In this document: one piece after another, positions 21,185-31,777 of the stretch
Position numbering within the stretch: the stretch's first letter is position 1
How the letters are laid out: each line of letters starts with the position of its first letter
Assembly (NCBI GenBank): GCA_946811185.2
Contig: OX328106.1
Location: 42,172,311 to 42,236,310 of the forward strand
DNA: 64,000 nt
Reading direction: 5' to 3'
DNA from: Hippopus hippopus
Lineage: Eukaryota; Mollusca; Bivalvia; Cardiida; Cardiidae
The notes under the pieces: generated by a model
The model's database searches: none
Seen by the model: only the letters and a program-made list of their open reading frames with translations
What the model was told of the DNA's origin: nothing
Program-made: the position numbers and the translations under genes

Positions 21185-21860
21185 TAATAGATCAAGCTCA
21201 AACTACACAGAACGTGCAGTCTGATTGACACAGTCTGCAGCAGAGTCTGTTAGCCCAAATTATGATGAAGATACTGGATAACTGTCTAGACTTTGATTAT
21301 GCAACATTCAACTTTGTTTTTATTCTTTTCCGTGTTTAAGTTTCAGTCGGCTGTATTTACAGCCATCGAGGGAGATCGAGTTTATAATTTTGGTTCTTTG
21401 AAAAGTCAAAGAAAGTTAAAGCCTGTCAATTTTCCAGTGAAAATCAACACATAGAAATGTGTGTAGGTCTGACTTTTTATACTGTTTAGGACCGTTTCTT
21501 TCGGTTTATACTGATAAGAAACTAACATAAAAATCTCAAGAAAAAAATAAGTGACACCTATTCTGACATTAAAGAAAGTTTGATTATATTTTGCTTGGGG
21601 GAGGGGAAAGGGGGAAAGGGTGTTAAAATTGATATAAACTTTTGCGTTGAGAGTTTTAATTTTCAGTACTTTCAGTTAGCCTCTGAACTGTTTAAACCAC
21701 GGTAAAAATGGCATCAGTATGTAGCTACATAGCTTTTGTATGTACATTTACTGAACTTTGACGAAATGTTCAAAAAGGTACGAATCCCCCTCCCCAAGGC
21801 TAAACTAATCTAATAGAGGTAAGCGAATGATATTTGTGTCGTTTGGGTGTTTTAACTATC
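21185..21860. other. Intergenic, nothing recognised
   Basis: A D fragment (CACAGAACGTGCAGTCTGAT) sits near 21207-21226. The remainder is unassigned, with G/A-rich sequence at 21596-21620. Confidence 0.4.
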
Positions 21861-22055
21861 CTGTGGAAAAAAAAAAGATTTTTGAAAGCATTGTAGGAAA
21901 AACAGAAAGTGCTGGTAACCAGCATTTTCTCCTTTTCCCCACAAAGTTTTCAAACTTTTCATAGACAAATCCTTTTATTTTAGCCACATCTTTTTGTCGT
22001 CTGCAAATGCTCTCAATTTAGACGAGTCGAAATTTTTGTCTGGTATAGATTTAAT
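21861..22055 (-). repeat. Family A MITE, left end decayed
   Basis: An A10 tract replaces the outer left arm. GAAAGCATTGTAGGAAAAAC, core GTGCTGGTAACCAGCATTTT and GTCGTCTGCAAATGCTCTCA are present. Confidence 0.78.
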
Positions 22056-22125
22056 ACAAATAAAAGAACTGAAACGAGCCAGAATGTTGCGAATTAAGAA
22101 TTTACCTAAAATCTAGACCCTTCCC

Positions 22126-22358
22126 TTTAACCCTGTACTAAACGATTCTTAGTTTTTTTCGACCTTGTTGAAGAAAGCTTTAGAAAACATTGTGGGAAAC
22201 AAGAAAATGCTGGTATTCAGCAATTTCTTCTTTTCCCGCAATTTTTTCTATTCCTTCCAAGGCAAATTCCACTTAGGCGTATTAAGCCGAATTTATTTTG
22301 TCATCTTCAAATTTGCTTTCAATTTGAACAGGTCTAAAATTTTGTTGGCAAAAGAATT
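22126..22358 (-). repeat. Family A MITE
   Basis: TTTAACCCTGTACTAAACGA, GAAAACATTGTGGGAAACAA, core ATGCTGGTATTCAGCAATTT, right end AAATTTTGTTGGCAAAAGAA. Confidence 0.78.
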
Positions 22359-22499
22359 GAGATGTCATTATGATTGTAATAATGCCATATAATTTTCATG
22401 TCAATCGAATTAAAAACTTTGATAAAACTGTGCAGTCACAATATTTACAATACGTAGGAGACATTTTTACAGAGTGGACATATTATTTAATGATCAAGT

Positions 22500-23038
22500 T
22501 ATTGTCCCACAAATAGGGTGATTATGTTTGCCCGCCTTCTACTGATTTCTACGCGAGATTTTCCCCCGATATCATCGTTTTTATCCCCAGGGACGCGAAA
22601 TTCGCTCTTTTAACGTCGACTTGTGGTAATTGAAAACATCCTAACTGTTGAAGCTACGGCCATAATCTTTTATCATCCAATAAGAGGAATGCAGTACTCA
22701 TTGTGGGCTGGCTCCGCCTTAAGCTCCTCCCACTATGAGGTTTATTGGTTCTCACACCTCAGTTGATTGAAAAATTAGATTTTAACAGACAAAATCGGAT
22801 ATTTTGTTACATTATTCGGCTTAATATTTCGAACTGGTGTGATCTTTAAATTCGAAACACACAAACGGAATCTGTTAAAACAAAAAGTGGTTCTTATGTT
22901 TAAATACGATTTTAATGATGTGAAATGGCTTTTGTTTAAGTGATACTTTATACTGTTGTAGTTGTGTAAGGAAAGAAGAAAGTAGATCTGGGTTGAAAAA
23001 GACGTGTGATCTGTTTAAGAAATCGCGAAAACAACAAA
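22500..23038 (+). promoter_or_regulatory. Presumed EMX promoter and 5' UTR
   Basis: This is repeat-free sequence immediately upstream of the EMX start codon. CCAAT at 22677-22681 and its inverse ATTGG at 22744-22748 flank GGCTCCGCCTT and CTCCTCCCAC, which resemble Sp/KLF GC boxes. No clear TATA box was seen. An in-frame stop (TGA 22994-22996) lies upstream of the ATG at 23039, so the coding start is fixed even though the transcription start is not. The TSS is most likely within about 300 bp downstream of the boxes; this is inference. Confidence 0.45.
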
Positions 23039-23735
23039 ATGACTGCCACAAGCGAGGGACAACACCGAACTAAACGAAGCAAGGGATTCACTATAGATTC
23101 TATCATAGGACGTGATACGGACAGTCGATCGGACGGACATACAAGTCCATCGGAATATGAACATGGTTTAAAAAATCCGGAATCGTCAAGAATCGGGGAC
23201 ATTTCACATAAGCAATCGGAACTTTCTGACTCAAATAGAGATCGAACCTCACATCGTAGGGATAGCGATCAGGGTACTTTAGAACAAAAACAACATTTTG
23301 AAAATGAAAGACTTCGACGGAAAGATTCGTTTAATCATAATAGTGCTATAGAAAATGGAAATATTCAAAGGACAGTTTCATCGTTACACAGAGACGCAGT
23401 GCGTGATTTGAGTTTTACCAGCTCTAGGGACGGTTTACAATCAACTCCATCCTCTGAAACCTTGAAACATTTTCATGAAACTTTGTTACAAAATGCAGCG
23501 CAACCGAACCCCGCGATGAATCTTAGCATGGCGATGCCGTTTGGACATTTTGATGCTCAAAGGCACTGTCGGCATCCACTCTCGGGCATCAATATTCCCG
23601 GGTATCCCTCACCCCTCCCAGCACACCCACAGTTACACCCGGGGGTGCTGCTGAACGGTGGGGCTCGAGATTTAAGACAAATGTACCCGTATATAGCGGA
23701 CAGATATCCTGGATATTTTCACCCTCGTTTTGGAC
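23039..23735 (+). CDS. emx: EMX homeobox protein, exon 1 (residues 1-232 plus one base)
   Basis: Encodes the N-terminal regulatory part of an EMX-class transcription factor, a nuclear DNA-binding protein patterning anterior head and nervous system in bilaterians (family knowledge). FTIDSII at residues 17-23 is an EH1-like motif, expected to bind Groucho/TLE co-repressors, and sits after a basic KRSKG as in EMX proteins. Residues about 30-150 are polar, Ser/Arg/Asp-rich and probably disordered. About 165-205 is Pro/His-rich. RDLRQMYPYIADRYPGYFHP near residues 209-228 resembles the EMX segment just before the linker to the homeodomain. The start is the first ATG after an in-frame stop at 22994; an in-frame GTG at 23006 is not a plausible eukaryotic start. 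The exon ends at a GTAAGT donor. If the intron were retained, the frame would stop at 23833 after 32 extra residues and the product would lack the homeodomain. Confidence 0.9.
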
Positions 23736-23757
23736 GTAAGTATCACCATGTCAATTC

Positions 23758-23945
23758 ATTAACTTTTTACCAGCGGACAAAATTTTATACTTGTTCAAAT
23801 CGAAAGAATTTACAACCGACAAATCGAACGTGACTCAAGTGATTTGATTTCGTTTTCGAACGGCTAGAAAACATTGTGTGAAAAGGAGAAAATGCTGGTT
23901 TCCAGCATTTTCTACATTTCATACAATGTTTTACAACGCCAAAGA
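23758..23945 (+). repeat. Family A MITE next to the exon 1 donor
   Basis: Starts only about 22 bases after the splice donor: CATTAACTTTTTACCAGCGG. Core ATGCTGGTTTCCAGCATTTT; right arm decays after TACAATGTTTTACAACGCC. Confidence 0.85.
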
Positions 23946-24377
23946 CACTTAGGTTCTATTAGTTATTTGCTTTTCAATAATATTCGCAATGCTGATCTTA
24001 GACGAATTGCATCAGTAATACTAGATAGTATTTGAAGAACGCGTCACACGTTTATTTTTCATAATTTACCCTAAAAGCTGTAAAGGCTATATTAGAACAA
24101 TGAGATGTATTAATAAAAAGTCACCGACCAAATAAATAGCCACATAAGTCAGTTCCACTACGTCCCACGTCGTTGGAAAGTCAAGATGGATCAAGATCAG
24201 ACTGTACGATCAGTAGAAACAGAGAGAGATTGGATTGAAATCGTTTTGTTGTATTTAATGCAAATTGTGCATATATTCCCGTATTAAATATATTCACATG
24301 CTATATAGATTTTGCAGTAGAAAATTAGAAAAGGATAAAATTAAGCAGGGATCTCCAATGAAACATGCAAGATTTTT
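23946..24377. other. Intron 1, unassigned
   Basis: A D fragment (GATCAAGATCAGACTGTACG) lies near 24189-24208; otherwise nothing recognised. Confidence 0.4.
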
Positions 24378-24560
24378 GATCCATTACCAAACCATCTGTC
24401 GTTTTTATGAGCCCAAGGAAGGAAGGCTTTCGAAAACAATGTTAGAAAAGGGGACAAAATTGGGTAACCAGCATTTTCTTATTTTTTACACACATTGTTT
24501 TCTACCCTATCAAAAACAAATTTCACCGTTTGAGCCTCATTTCGTTTGTTGTGTGCCAGT
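24378..24560 (-). repeat. Family A MITE, diverged
   Basis: GATCCATTACCAAACCATCT, CTTTCGAAAACAATGTTAGA, core AAATTGGGTAACCAGCATTT; right end decayed. Confidence 0.75.
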
Positions 24561-24615
24561 GTTTTAAAAATAGAGGAATCTACAGTTTCTTGTCCGGTTC
24601 AGGAGAAGATATGTG

Positions 24616-24857
24616 TGAACCATGCTCTGGGCAAAAGGGGGCTTCAATGCATTTTCGAGATGCATTACACAAAGCAAGGTATTAAATAAATATGGATCAA
24701 TAAATCCATTTTTTCGAATAGCCGACTGAACTTAGAGGTTGAGTTGTCCTTTGACATGCAGAAAAATTTAACAGTAGCAAAAGTTTGGACTCAGGTTAGC
24801 CTGCGCGGACTGCGCAGGCTGACCTGGGTCTATACTTTTTGCAAATGTCTAAAACTT
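24616..24857 (-). repeat. Family B element, right terminus lost
   Basis: GAACCATGCTCTGGGCAAAA, core TAGCCTGCGCGGACTGCGCA, fades after ATACTTTTTGCAAATGTCT. Confidence 0.82.
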
Positions 24858-24978
24858 TTTTGTTTACAGACCATAGCTAATATGTTAAATACAAAAAAAA
24901 TGCCTGTCAAGAACAGAATGGAACATTGTTATTATGATTTGTACAAAGTACATCGTTAAGTCAATTCCACATACTTAT

Positions 24979-25256
24979 ATATGAGCCATGCTCTGGCAAA
25001 AGAGGGCTTCATGCATCTCCGTGATACGTAATACCAAGTAAGTCATCACATAATTATGGATCCATAATAGCAACTTTTTTTTTTTTAACAACAGACTTAA
25101 TCACGAAGTAGACTGATCCTTGGAGATACAGAAAACCGACCAAAAGCGAAAAGTTTCGGCCCAGGTCAGCCTGCGCGGACTGCGCAGGCTGACCTGGGTC
25201 GATACTGTTCGCAGATGCATTAATCCCCCTTTTTACAGAGCATGACTTATATAAAA
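24979..25256 (-). repeat. Family B element, full length
   Basis: ATATGAGCCATGCTCTGGCA to CAGAGCATGACTTATAT; core CAGCCTGCGCGGACTGCGCA with perfect 16-base arms. Confidence 0.9.
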
Positions 25257-25288
25257 GGTTAATATGTCATAGACCTGCTTAATAATGG

Positions 25289-25470
25289 GTCGTGCACTTT
25301 AAAAAAGGAGTTTAAAACGTCTGCAATAAATTTGGACCAGTGTCAGCCTGCGCAGTCCGTGCATGCTGACCTAGTTCGAAACTTTTCGCTTTTGCACAGT
25401 TTCTGCGTTATAAGGACCAGTCTACCTCATGATTTTGTCAGTTATTGAACGAAATGGATTTTATGACTGA
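25289..25470 (+). repeat. Family B element, both ends decayed
   Basis: Core CAGCCTGCGCAGTCCGTGCA, then CTTTTGCACAGTTTCTGCGT and ATGATTTTGTCAGTTATTGA; the right terminus is replaced by AT-rich microsatellite-like sequence. Confidence 0.72.
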
Positions 25471-25671
25471 TGAGGATGATAATTATGATCATGATTCAAC
25501 TACCACTACTACAACTAAGAGTAATAATTATAATGATAGTAATAATAATAGTACGCATTGTGCTTTTTCTGCCAAAGCAACGAAAAAATTATTTACAGGT
25601 GATAATTTGTTAACTTTCAAATAACATGAAACAGCATTTCAGTCTGTACATAACCCATTTCTTTTAATGCG

Positions 25672-25726
25672 AATAATAATGATGATGATGATGATGATAA
25701 TAATAATAATAATAATAATAATAATA
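25672..25726 (+). repeat. (ATG)n/(ATA)n microsatellite
   Basis: Runs of AATAAT, then GATGATGATGATGATGATG, then about ten ATA/AAT units. Confidence 0.95.
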
Positions 25727-26185
25727 GCGAAAAAAAATTGTAAGGTATCTTTTAAAACATCAATTCAAACCAGCATCATTTCAAAGCGTTAAACTCTTCG
25801 ATGTTGACGTCGAATTGATTCTGCGGACAGATCAGATCAGGATCAGACTATATAGAATATGAATTTAGTTTTCTCATTTTCATTATCGGGTTTGGTTGAG
25901 AAACACTCTAGAAAAAGAAGTTCTTGAACCCGTCAAAATTGTTTGTCTTTCTTTACTTTGGTTATTAATCTTTTACAAAACAGACATGATGCGCCCGGCT
26001 ATGAGTAGTTTGAAGCCGTTACGTGAAAAGCAGTAAATTTATTTCTTGTTATAAGATATTTTTCCTTTACAACAATGTTTACTACACTTAGAAATTAAAA
26101 TTCTGTTATTTTTCGGTTTTCTCTCCAATGTGTCATCTTTATTTGTTACGTTGTATGTCGAAAACTTAAGCATGGTGTGCTTATC
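25727..26185. other. Intron 1, unassigned
   Basis: A decayed D piece (ACAGATCAGATCAGGATCAG) near 25826; nothing else assigned. Confidence 0.4.
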
Positions 26186-26380
26186 GGTTACATCTTTACC
26201 AGAAGACAAAATTTTAGACTTGTCCACATTGAAAAGATTTGCAAAAGATAAATTGAATGTAGCTCAAATGACAGAATTTGTCCTCGACAGGGTAGAAAAC
26301 ATTGTGGGAAAAGGAGAAAATGCTGGGAACCAGCATTTTCTCCTTTTCCAATGATGTTTTCAAAAGTGTTAAATCTTTCG
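26186..26380 (+). repeat. Family A MITE, right end truncated
   Basis: ACATCTTTACCAGAAGACAA, GAAAACATTGTGGGAAAAGG, core ATGCTGGGAACCAGCATTTT, stopping after TTTTCAAAAGTGTTAAATC. Confidence 0.82.
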
Positions 26381-26422
26381 TTGCCAACTAGATGAAAAAA
26401 CAAACTTACCGAGATCTAGACG

Positions 26423-26693
26423 TGAACCGTGGTCTGTAAAAAGGATGCTTAATGCATTTGCAAAAGATATAGACTCAGATCAGCCTGCGCAGTCCGCGCA
26501 GGCTGACTTGGGTCAAAACTTTTTGTTATTCGTCAATTATCTGCTTGTAAAAGGACCGGTGTACCGCGTGATTCAGTCGGTTGCTTATAATTTTTTTTAT
26601 GTGTCCATAATTATGTGATGACCTGCTTAGTATCATACACCACGGAGATACATTAAATTCCCTTTTGCCAGCGCATGGCTCAGGTAGATTTCA
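26423..26693 (+). repeat. Family B element, full length
   Basis: GAACCGTGGTCTGTAAAAAG to CCAGCGCATGGCTCAGG; core CAGCCTGCGCAGTCCGCGCA. Confidence 0.87.
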
Positions 26694-26719
26694 ACTGAAA
26701 CTGAAGGCGAATTTGGTGT

Positions 26720-26850
26720 TAGGTTAATATTAGGTGGCTGGCAGTGTAGATCCAAGAACAGACTGCCCGTTCTGTGCAGTCTGACCTCGGTGCACGCCAT
26801 TCGCAAAGAAAAATATAAGTCTTCATTCGCTGTGAAAGATTTAAAAGGTT
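26720..26850 (+). repeat. Family D core, decayed arms
   Basis: GCAGTGTAGATCCAAGAACA, CTGCCCGTTCTGTGCAG, and CGCCATTCGCAAAG. Confidence 0.68.
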
Positions 26851-27275
26851 TATGATACCTCCAAAATACCAAAGTAATTTTATCGGTGTAATATGTGTTT
26901 AAGCTCGTAGAATTTTACAACCTCAATTTCTACAGTGTTGTAAGGTTTATAACTATGTTAAATACCAATAAATTTCAATAATGTTGTAGTTAACTGCTCG
27001 ATCAAATTATCAGTAAATTTGTAGAAACTGTCACTGAAAAATAGACAACTGAAAAAAAATACAAAAGCTATAAATATATCAAATTAATTGCCGAACTTCA
27101 CCATTAGACTGCTAAACGCGAGACAATGGTTTTTTTTTTATGGACTGTGTAGAACAAGATCGGGCCTCACAGGATGCGATTTTCCCGGCGTAAAGAACTT
27201 TGAAATCGCATTGTTTGGTGTTTTGACAAAATTTTGGCTGGAACCATTTATTTGATTGCTTTTCCAGTTTTATTC
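26851..27275. other. Intron 1, unassigned
   Basis: At 27105-27160 CTGCTAAACGCGAGACAATG and GACTGTGTAGAACAAGATCG look like the left end of a broken D copy interrupted by a T tract. Confidence 0.4.
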
Positions 27276-27715
27276 TTCACCGCAGGGCAAAATTTTCGAA
27301 TTGTCCATATTGAAATCATTTGCGCACGACAACTTAACCCTTTACCAAACAATCCCTGGTTTTTACGACCCAGAGGAAGAAGCCTCCTGAAAACATTGTG
27401 GGAAAAGGAGAAAATGCTGGTAACCAGCAATTTCTCCTTTCCCCACAATGTTTTCTACCCTATCCAAGAAAAATTGCGCCATTTGAGCCACATTGAAATT
27501 GTCGTCCGCAAATGCTTTCAATTTGGACAAGGCTAAAATTTTGTCGTCTGGTAAAGGGTTAAACATGATTAAAGCGATGGGATTCTTTCTACAAAAGGTT
27601 AGAAAACATTGTGGGAAAAAGAGAAAACGCTGGCATTTTCTCCTATTCCTACAATGTTTTTCAATGCCGTCTTTCTCAATATCGTTGAAACACAGGATTG
27701 TGTGACAAAGGATAA
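27276..27715 (+). repeat. Family A MITE interrupted by another family A MITE
   Basis: The left piece ends GCGCACGACAACTTAA and the right piece resumes ACATGATTAAAGCGATGGG, continuing GAAAACATTGTGGGAAAAAG, a shortened core and GTGTGACAAAGGATAAAAGG. The break is filled by the copy at 27331-27563. Confidence 0.85.
27331..27563 (-). repeat. Family A MITE, intact, nested; TTAA duplication
   Basis: TTAA-CCCTTTACCAAACAAT on the left and GTCGTCTGGTAAAGGG-TTAA on the right. The flanking TTAA on each side, inside a disrupted older copy, shows that the target was TTAA and was duplicated. Core ATGCTGGTAACCAGCAATTT. Confidence 0.92.
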
Positions 27716-28215
27716 AAGGTTTAGTGTCGGAAAATTGGATCAAAGTAACAGAAGGGAATATAGTCAAAAATTGTGACATCTTGAGAAAATGTTCATTGAC
27801 GTTGATTAAGCCATTCGGAATGGTTCGTTAATTTTCTGGAAAAGATAAAAGAAAAAGAAAAACAAACAGTGACAACGACGGAGAAGAAGACGACGACGAA
27901 GAAGAAGAAGAAGAAGGGACTGCTCCCAATGATTATATGTCAAAGCCCGAAAGAAAAAAAAAAGATAAAAAAAACCCTAACTTAAAATAACGCCATACTT
28001 ATGACCTTAACGAATGTGAGATTACCCTTGGAATTTTGAGAACCCTTTTAATGACACAAGTAGATTAATATCAAACTGCACAAAACGTGCTGCCTGAGCT
28101 TGGATCTATAATGTTCAAAATGTTTAAGACTTTCTTGCCTACACTGCTTTGAAATTTAAATGGCAATTTTTTCCGTATCCTAGCAACATTTTTTCACTTT
28201 ATTTTTAATCTCTTT
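27716..28215. other. Intron 1, purine-rich tract
   Basis: 27840-27975 is strongly purine-rich, with GAC and GAAGAA units (about 27890-27917) and A-runs. A D fragment (AACTGCACAAAACGTGCTGC) lies near 28073. Confidence 0.6.
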
Positions 28216-28453
28216 TAGTTAACATTTTATTGGATGGCAGAATTTCAGGCTTGTCTAAATTAACAAATTCGCAGACATCAAGTTAAAAATGTCTCAAGTA
28301 CTCAGATTTGTCTATAAAAGAATAAAAGCATTTTGCTAAAAAGGAGAAAATAATGCTTACTAGCATTTTCGCTTTTTTTTTGCACGATGTTTCCGAAAGC
28401 TTTTTTCCCCTTCACGTTCGTCAAAATATGTGACTGTCTGGTAAAGATTTAAA
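28216..28453 (+). repeat. Family A MITE, diverged
   Basis: TTAACATTTTATTGGATGGC, AATTCGCAGACATCAAGTTA, core TAATGCTTACTAGCATTTTC, end CTGTCTGGTAAAGATTTAA. Confidence 0.78.
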
Positions 28454-28592
28454 TTGTTATCAATAGTCAAAAAAGATTTTTATCTTTTGTCAGGTTACCC
28501 TTAGTCCCACAGACTGGTTTACAACAATAAATACGGTTTTTTTTCCCATTCGTCTTTAAATTTTCCCATGGAATTTGAAACAATTTCTTCGT

Positions 28593-28834
28593 ATATGAGC
28601 CATACTCTGTGAACAGGGGAGTTTATGCATCTGCAAAAAGTATCGACCTAGGTCAGCCTGCGCAGTCCGCGCAGGCTGACCTAGGTCGAAACTTTTTGCT
28701 TTTGATCAATTTTCTGTGTGTCCAAGAACCAGACAACCTTGATTTTAAGGATCTATAATTATATGATGACAGGGTTGGAACACTGCATCACGGAGATGCA
28801 TTAAACCTCCTTTCGTTGGAGCATGGCCCTTATA
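28593..28834 (+). repeat. Family B element, full length
   Basis: ATATGAGCCATACTCTGTGA to TGGAGCATGGCCCTTA; palindrome of about 24 bases per arm around AGTCC (GACCTAGGTCAGCCTGCGCA and complement). Confidence 0.88.
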
Positions 28835-28862
28835 CATATGTTTTCTGCCCTCTTCTTCTGTT

Positions 28863-29072
28863 AAGCCTTATGCTGCTAAATTAGTTAAATAAAATTTTCA
28901 AGAAGATAGCAAAAACCCGAATAATGTTATTTCCAACTTACTTTTTGGAGAAAAATATCTCCATATCGGAAAGCGAAGATCAAAGATCAGACTGCACGTT
29001 CTGTGCAGTCTGATCTTGATCTGCGCTGTCCGCAAAAGGTCAGTGAGTCGCGCTTAGCAGCTTAAGGGTTAA
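28863..29072 (+). repeat. Family D element, full length
   Basis: Left AAGCCTTATGCTGCTAAATT, TGGAGAAAAATATCTCC hairpin, core CAGACTGCACGTTCTGTGCA, right end GTCGCGCTTAGCAGCTTAAG then GGTTAAG. Confidence 0.9.
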
Positions 29073-29309
29073 GTGCAGTTTTTATTAGCAAATTTCATAG
29101 GTGATTGCTCCTTTTTTGGCATTGTTTTCTTCTTCAGAATCCACCAACAACAGGGGCAAAATAAGTCTATTCTTTCAGAAATTATTTCGACAGAAAATAG
29201 CTTTAAATTTATTTCGAAAAAGATACATTTGAAAAGAAATCGTTTCACAACTAAGACAGCAGTGTGTAGCACTCTTTGTTTCACACAGTACCGGACATTT
29301 CAGTGTTTT

Positions 29310-29492
29310 AGCGACCTATATGTAGAAAACTCAAAAAAAGTGATGGAAAAGGAGAAAAAACAGCATTTTCTCCTTTTCCCACATCGCTTTATATCCTTTC
29401 AAAGATAAATTCCTGCATATGAGCCGCATTAAATTCAACCCTGTAAATACATTTACTTTCAATGTCGTCAAGTCTGAAAACATATCGTCTCG
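29310..29492 (-). repeat. Family A MITE, diverged
   Basis: GTGATGGAAAAGGAGAAAAA, AACAGCATTTTCTCCTTTTC, AACATATCGTCTCGC; outer left arm absent. Confidence 0.72.
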
Positions 29493-29689
29493 CAAAAATT
29501 AAAAAAAAAAAGGAGTTTTCCAGTTTAGAATTTTCCAGTTAACTTTCAAAAATGGAAGTCAGTTATTATCCTATCAACTGATGAACATTGCAACAATTTA
29601 TAAAAGTAGAGAGATTATTGACTGTCTTGATTGAAATCTCTACCCATAAAATTAGTGATCATATAAAATCAGTTATTCAATTATATTTG

Positions 29690-29921
29690 AGACATGATCT
29701 GCAGAAAGTATCAATTCAGGTTAGCTGAAGGCAGGCTGACCTGGGTCGAACCTTTTTGCCTTTGGCAAATTCCTGCATGTCAAAGGACCAGTGTCTCTCA
29801 TGATTCAGGCAGTTGTTATACAAAATGGATCTTATGGATCATTAATAATGTGATGGCTTGCTTGTTATAATGCACCACGGAGATGCATTAAACCCCCTTT
29901 TGCTAGCGCATGACCCATTTA
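29690..29921 (+). repeat. Family B element, core partly deleted
   Basis: GAGACATGATCTGCAGAAAG, shortened core TTAGCTGAAGGCAGGCTGAC, right end TGCTAGCGCATGACCCAT. Confidence 0.78.
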
Positions 29922-30501
29922 TACATTTTTTCACTCAAGAAGTGTTCGAATTAAATTCATAGATGTATCCTAGTTGTTATGTTGAATGAATAAAATATTA
30001 GCTGACGCTAATCAATATATTTCGTTGAATGAGATCTTTGAATTACATGTCGTATCTCCAATTTGTTTCTCTCCTAAAATCAAAATTTTAAATTGACGAA
30101 AGAAAAAAAGAAGCTCTCTCTTTAGAGACATTGGTAATTTTGATTTTTTTCCCGAGCAATCTGTCCATGTTTCACAGTGCTTTGAAAGATTACTGTGACT
30201 AAATTAAGCCAATGGAGTGTCACATTTTAATGAAAATACGAAAATATTCGATGTTTATGAATATTTGTACGCGTATTTCTATTCATTTATTTATTTTTTT
30301 TAATTCACAACATATTACATTCTATTTTCCACGTAAAGCATACGTTTGAGAAATTTAATTTTTCGCAGGTAACGATTTTCGTTGTTAAGGGTCTGTGGGA
30401 GAAATAAATATTATCTTAATGGGTGCACATGCGCACATTTGACATTGGGCTTTTCAGGTATTTTGAATTCAAATCACCCAGGGTCGGGCACAGATAGCAT
30501 A
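29922..30501. other. Intron 1, unassigned AT-rich
   Basis: No repeat family or motif cluster recognised. Confidence 0.4.
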
Positions 30502-30728
30502 ATTAATCCTTCACTTACGAAATAAGTGAAATGAAACTTCTAGCCGATAGTATAAACAAGAATAATGCTATTTCAAAGTGTTTTTTTTTTTTTTTGGGGG
30601 GGGGGGGGTGGATCTCCTTATCGGACAGTGTTGATCAAAGATCAGACGGCATGTTCTGTGCAGTCTGATCTTGATCTACACTGTAGGAAAAAGGCTCTTC
30701 AGTCACGCTAAGCAGCCTGAGGATTAAC
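30502..30728 (+). repeat. Family D element with T/G homopolymer tract
   Basis: AATTAATCCTTCACTTACGA at left, a T15-G14 run near 30580-30608, then CTTATCGGACAGTGTTGATC, core and GCTAAGCAGCCTGAGGATTA. Confidence 0.85.
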
Positions 30729-30859
30729 TTACAAAAAATAATACGATTGCATTCTTTGAGTAACCCTTGTAGTACAACATAAATGAAATGCGCTCTCATA
30801 ATCAGTACGCAGTAAGATGCAGGAATTGCACTTTCAAAACTATTTCTGTTAGAATATCT

Positions 30860-30980
30860 AGCAAAGCAGCTGACAGTGTAGATCCAAGATCAGGCAACAC
30901 GTTATGTGCAGTCTGATCTTGATCTAAATTGTCCGCACAAGCCATTACACCTGAGTTGAGAGCTACAAGTGTTAATTAGT
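30860..30980 (+). repeat. Family D-related core with other arms
   Basis: CAGCTGACAGTGTAGATCCA, AACACGTTATGTGCAGTCTG, ATTGTCCGCACAAGCCATTA. The right arm resembles the copy at 45330 rather than typical D. Confidence 0.65.
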
Positions 30981-31123
30981 ACAATACATGGCGCGAATTG
31001 TTTTCTGTAAGGAAATATCCCAGCAGAAATGTCACCAGAAAATTGTATGCAAAATAAATCTGTAAAGAAAAAAATGGTGAATGCTTGAAAACAATCGAGA
31101 AAAAAGGAGTCGTTTTTCTCTCT

Positions 31124-31278
31124 GTTTAAATCTTTACAAGGCGACAAATTTTTTGACGTGTTTTAAGTGTCAGAGTTTGCAGACGAAAGTTTGAATATGA
31201 ACCAAATGATGGGATTCTGTCTATGAAATGGTAGAAAACATAGCGGTAGATAGAAGAAAATACTGGTGGTTTTCAGAA
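31124..31278 (+). repeat. Family A MITE, right half missing
   Basis: GTTTAAATCTTTACAAGGCG to GAAGAAAATACTGGTGG; stops at the core. Confidence 0.7.
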
Positions 31279-31283
31279 GCGAT

Positions 31284-31352
31284 TATTATTATTATAATTA
31301 TTATTATAATTATTATAATAATAATTACATGTATTATTATTATTATTATTAT
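31284..31352. repeat. (ATT)n microsatellite with self-complementary part
   Basis: ATTATT runs change to AATAAT halfway, so the tract can fold back on itself around 31308. Confidence 0.9.
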
Positions 31353-31771
31353 TTCTACGAAATTCAACTGAGTGTTCATAGAAATATTACAGTAAAGTCT
31401 ATTTCATTAAAAGTAAACATAAATAGTAAATGAATATCAATTTATAAAAAAAAACTCGCGCTAAAGTTCAACTTTTTCGTCAAAACAAATGAAATATATA
31501 TATTTTACCGTGTCTGTGAGTCTTCATACAAACATTTGTCTTCTACAGGTGTGAAAGTTTTCATTTCAACGAACAACGGTCCTAGAAACCCTGCCAAAAT
31601 AATAATAATAAAAAAAGATAAAAATCTAAACACGTATAGTTTCTAGTATTGAGGACGGTGCAAGTTAAAAATAAGCTGCACAGAACCTGCACTTAACGCG
31701 CAATCTGATTTTCATCTTCACCGTCTGATATTTTGTTAAATAGCCTGACTTTGAATTGCTGTTTAAACACA
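31353..31771. other. Intron 1, unassigned
   Basis: A decayed D core (GCTGCACAGAACCTGCAC) near 31675-31692; otherwise nothing. Confidence 0.4.
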
Positions 31772-31777
31772 TGTATT

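Noticed and set aside
23006..23038. Upstream in-frame GTG extending the EMX N-terminus by 11 residues
   Set aside because: GTG is not a plausible start here; ATG at 23039 is the first ATG after an in-frame stop at 22994 and has A at position -3.
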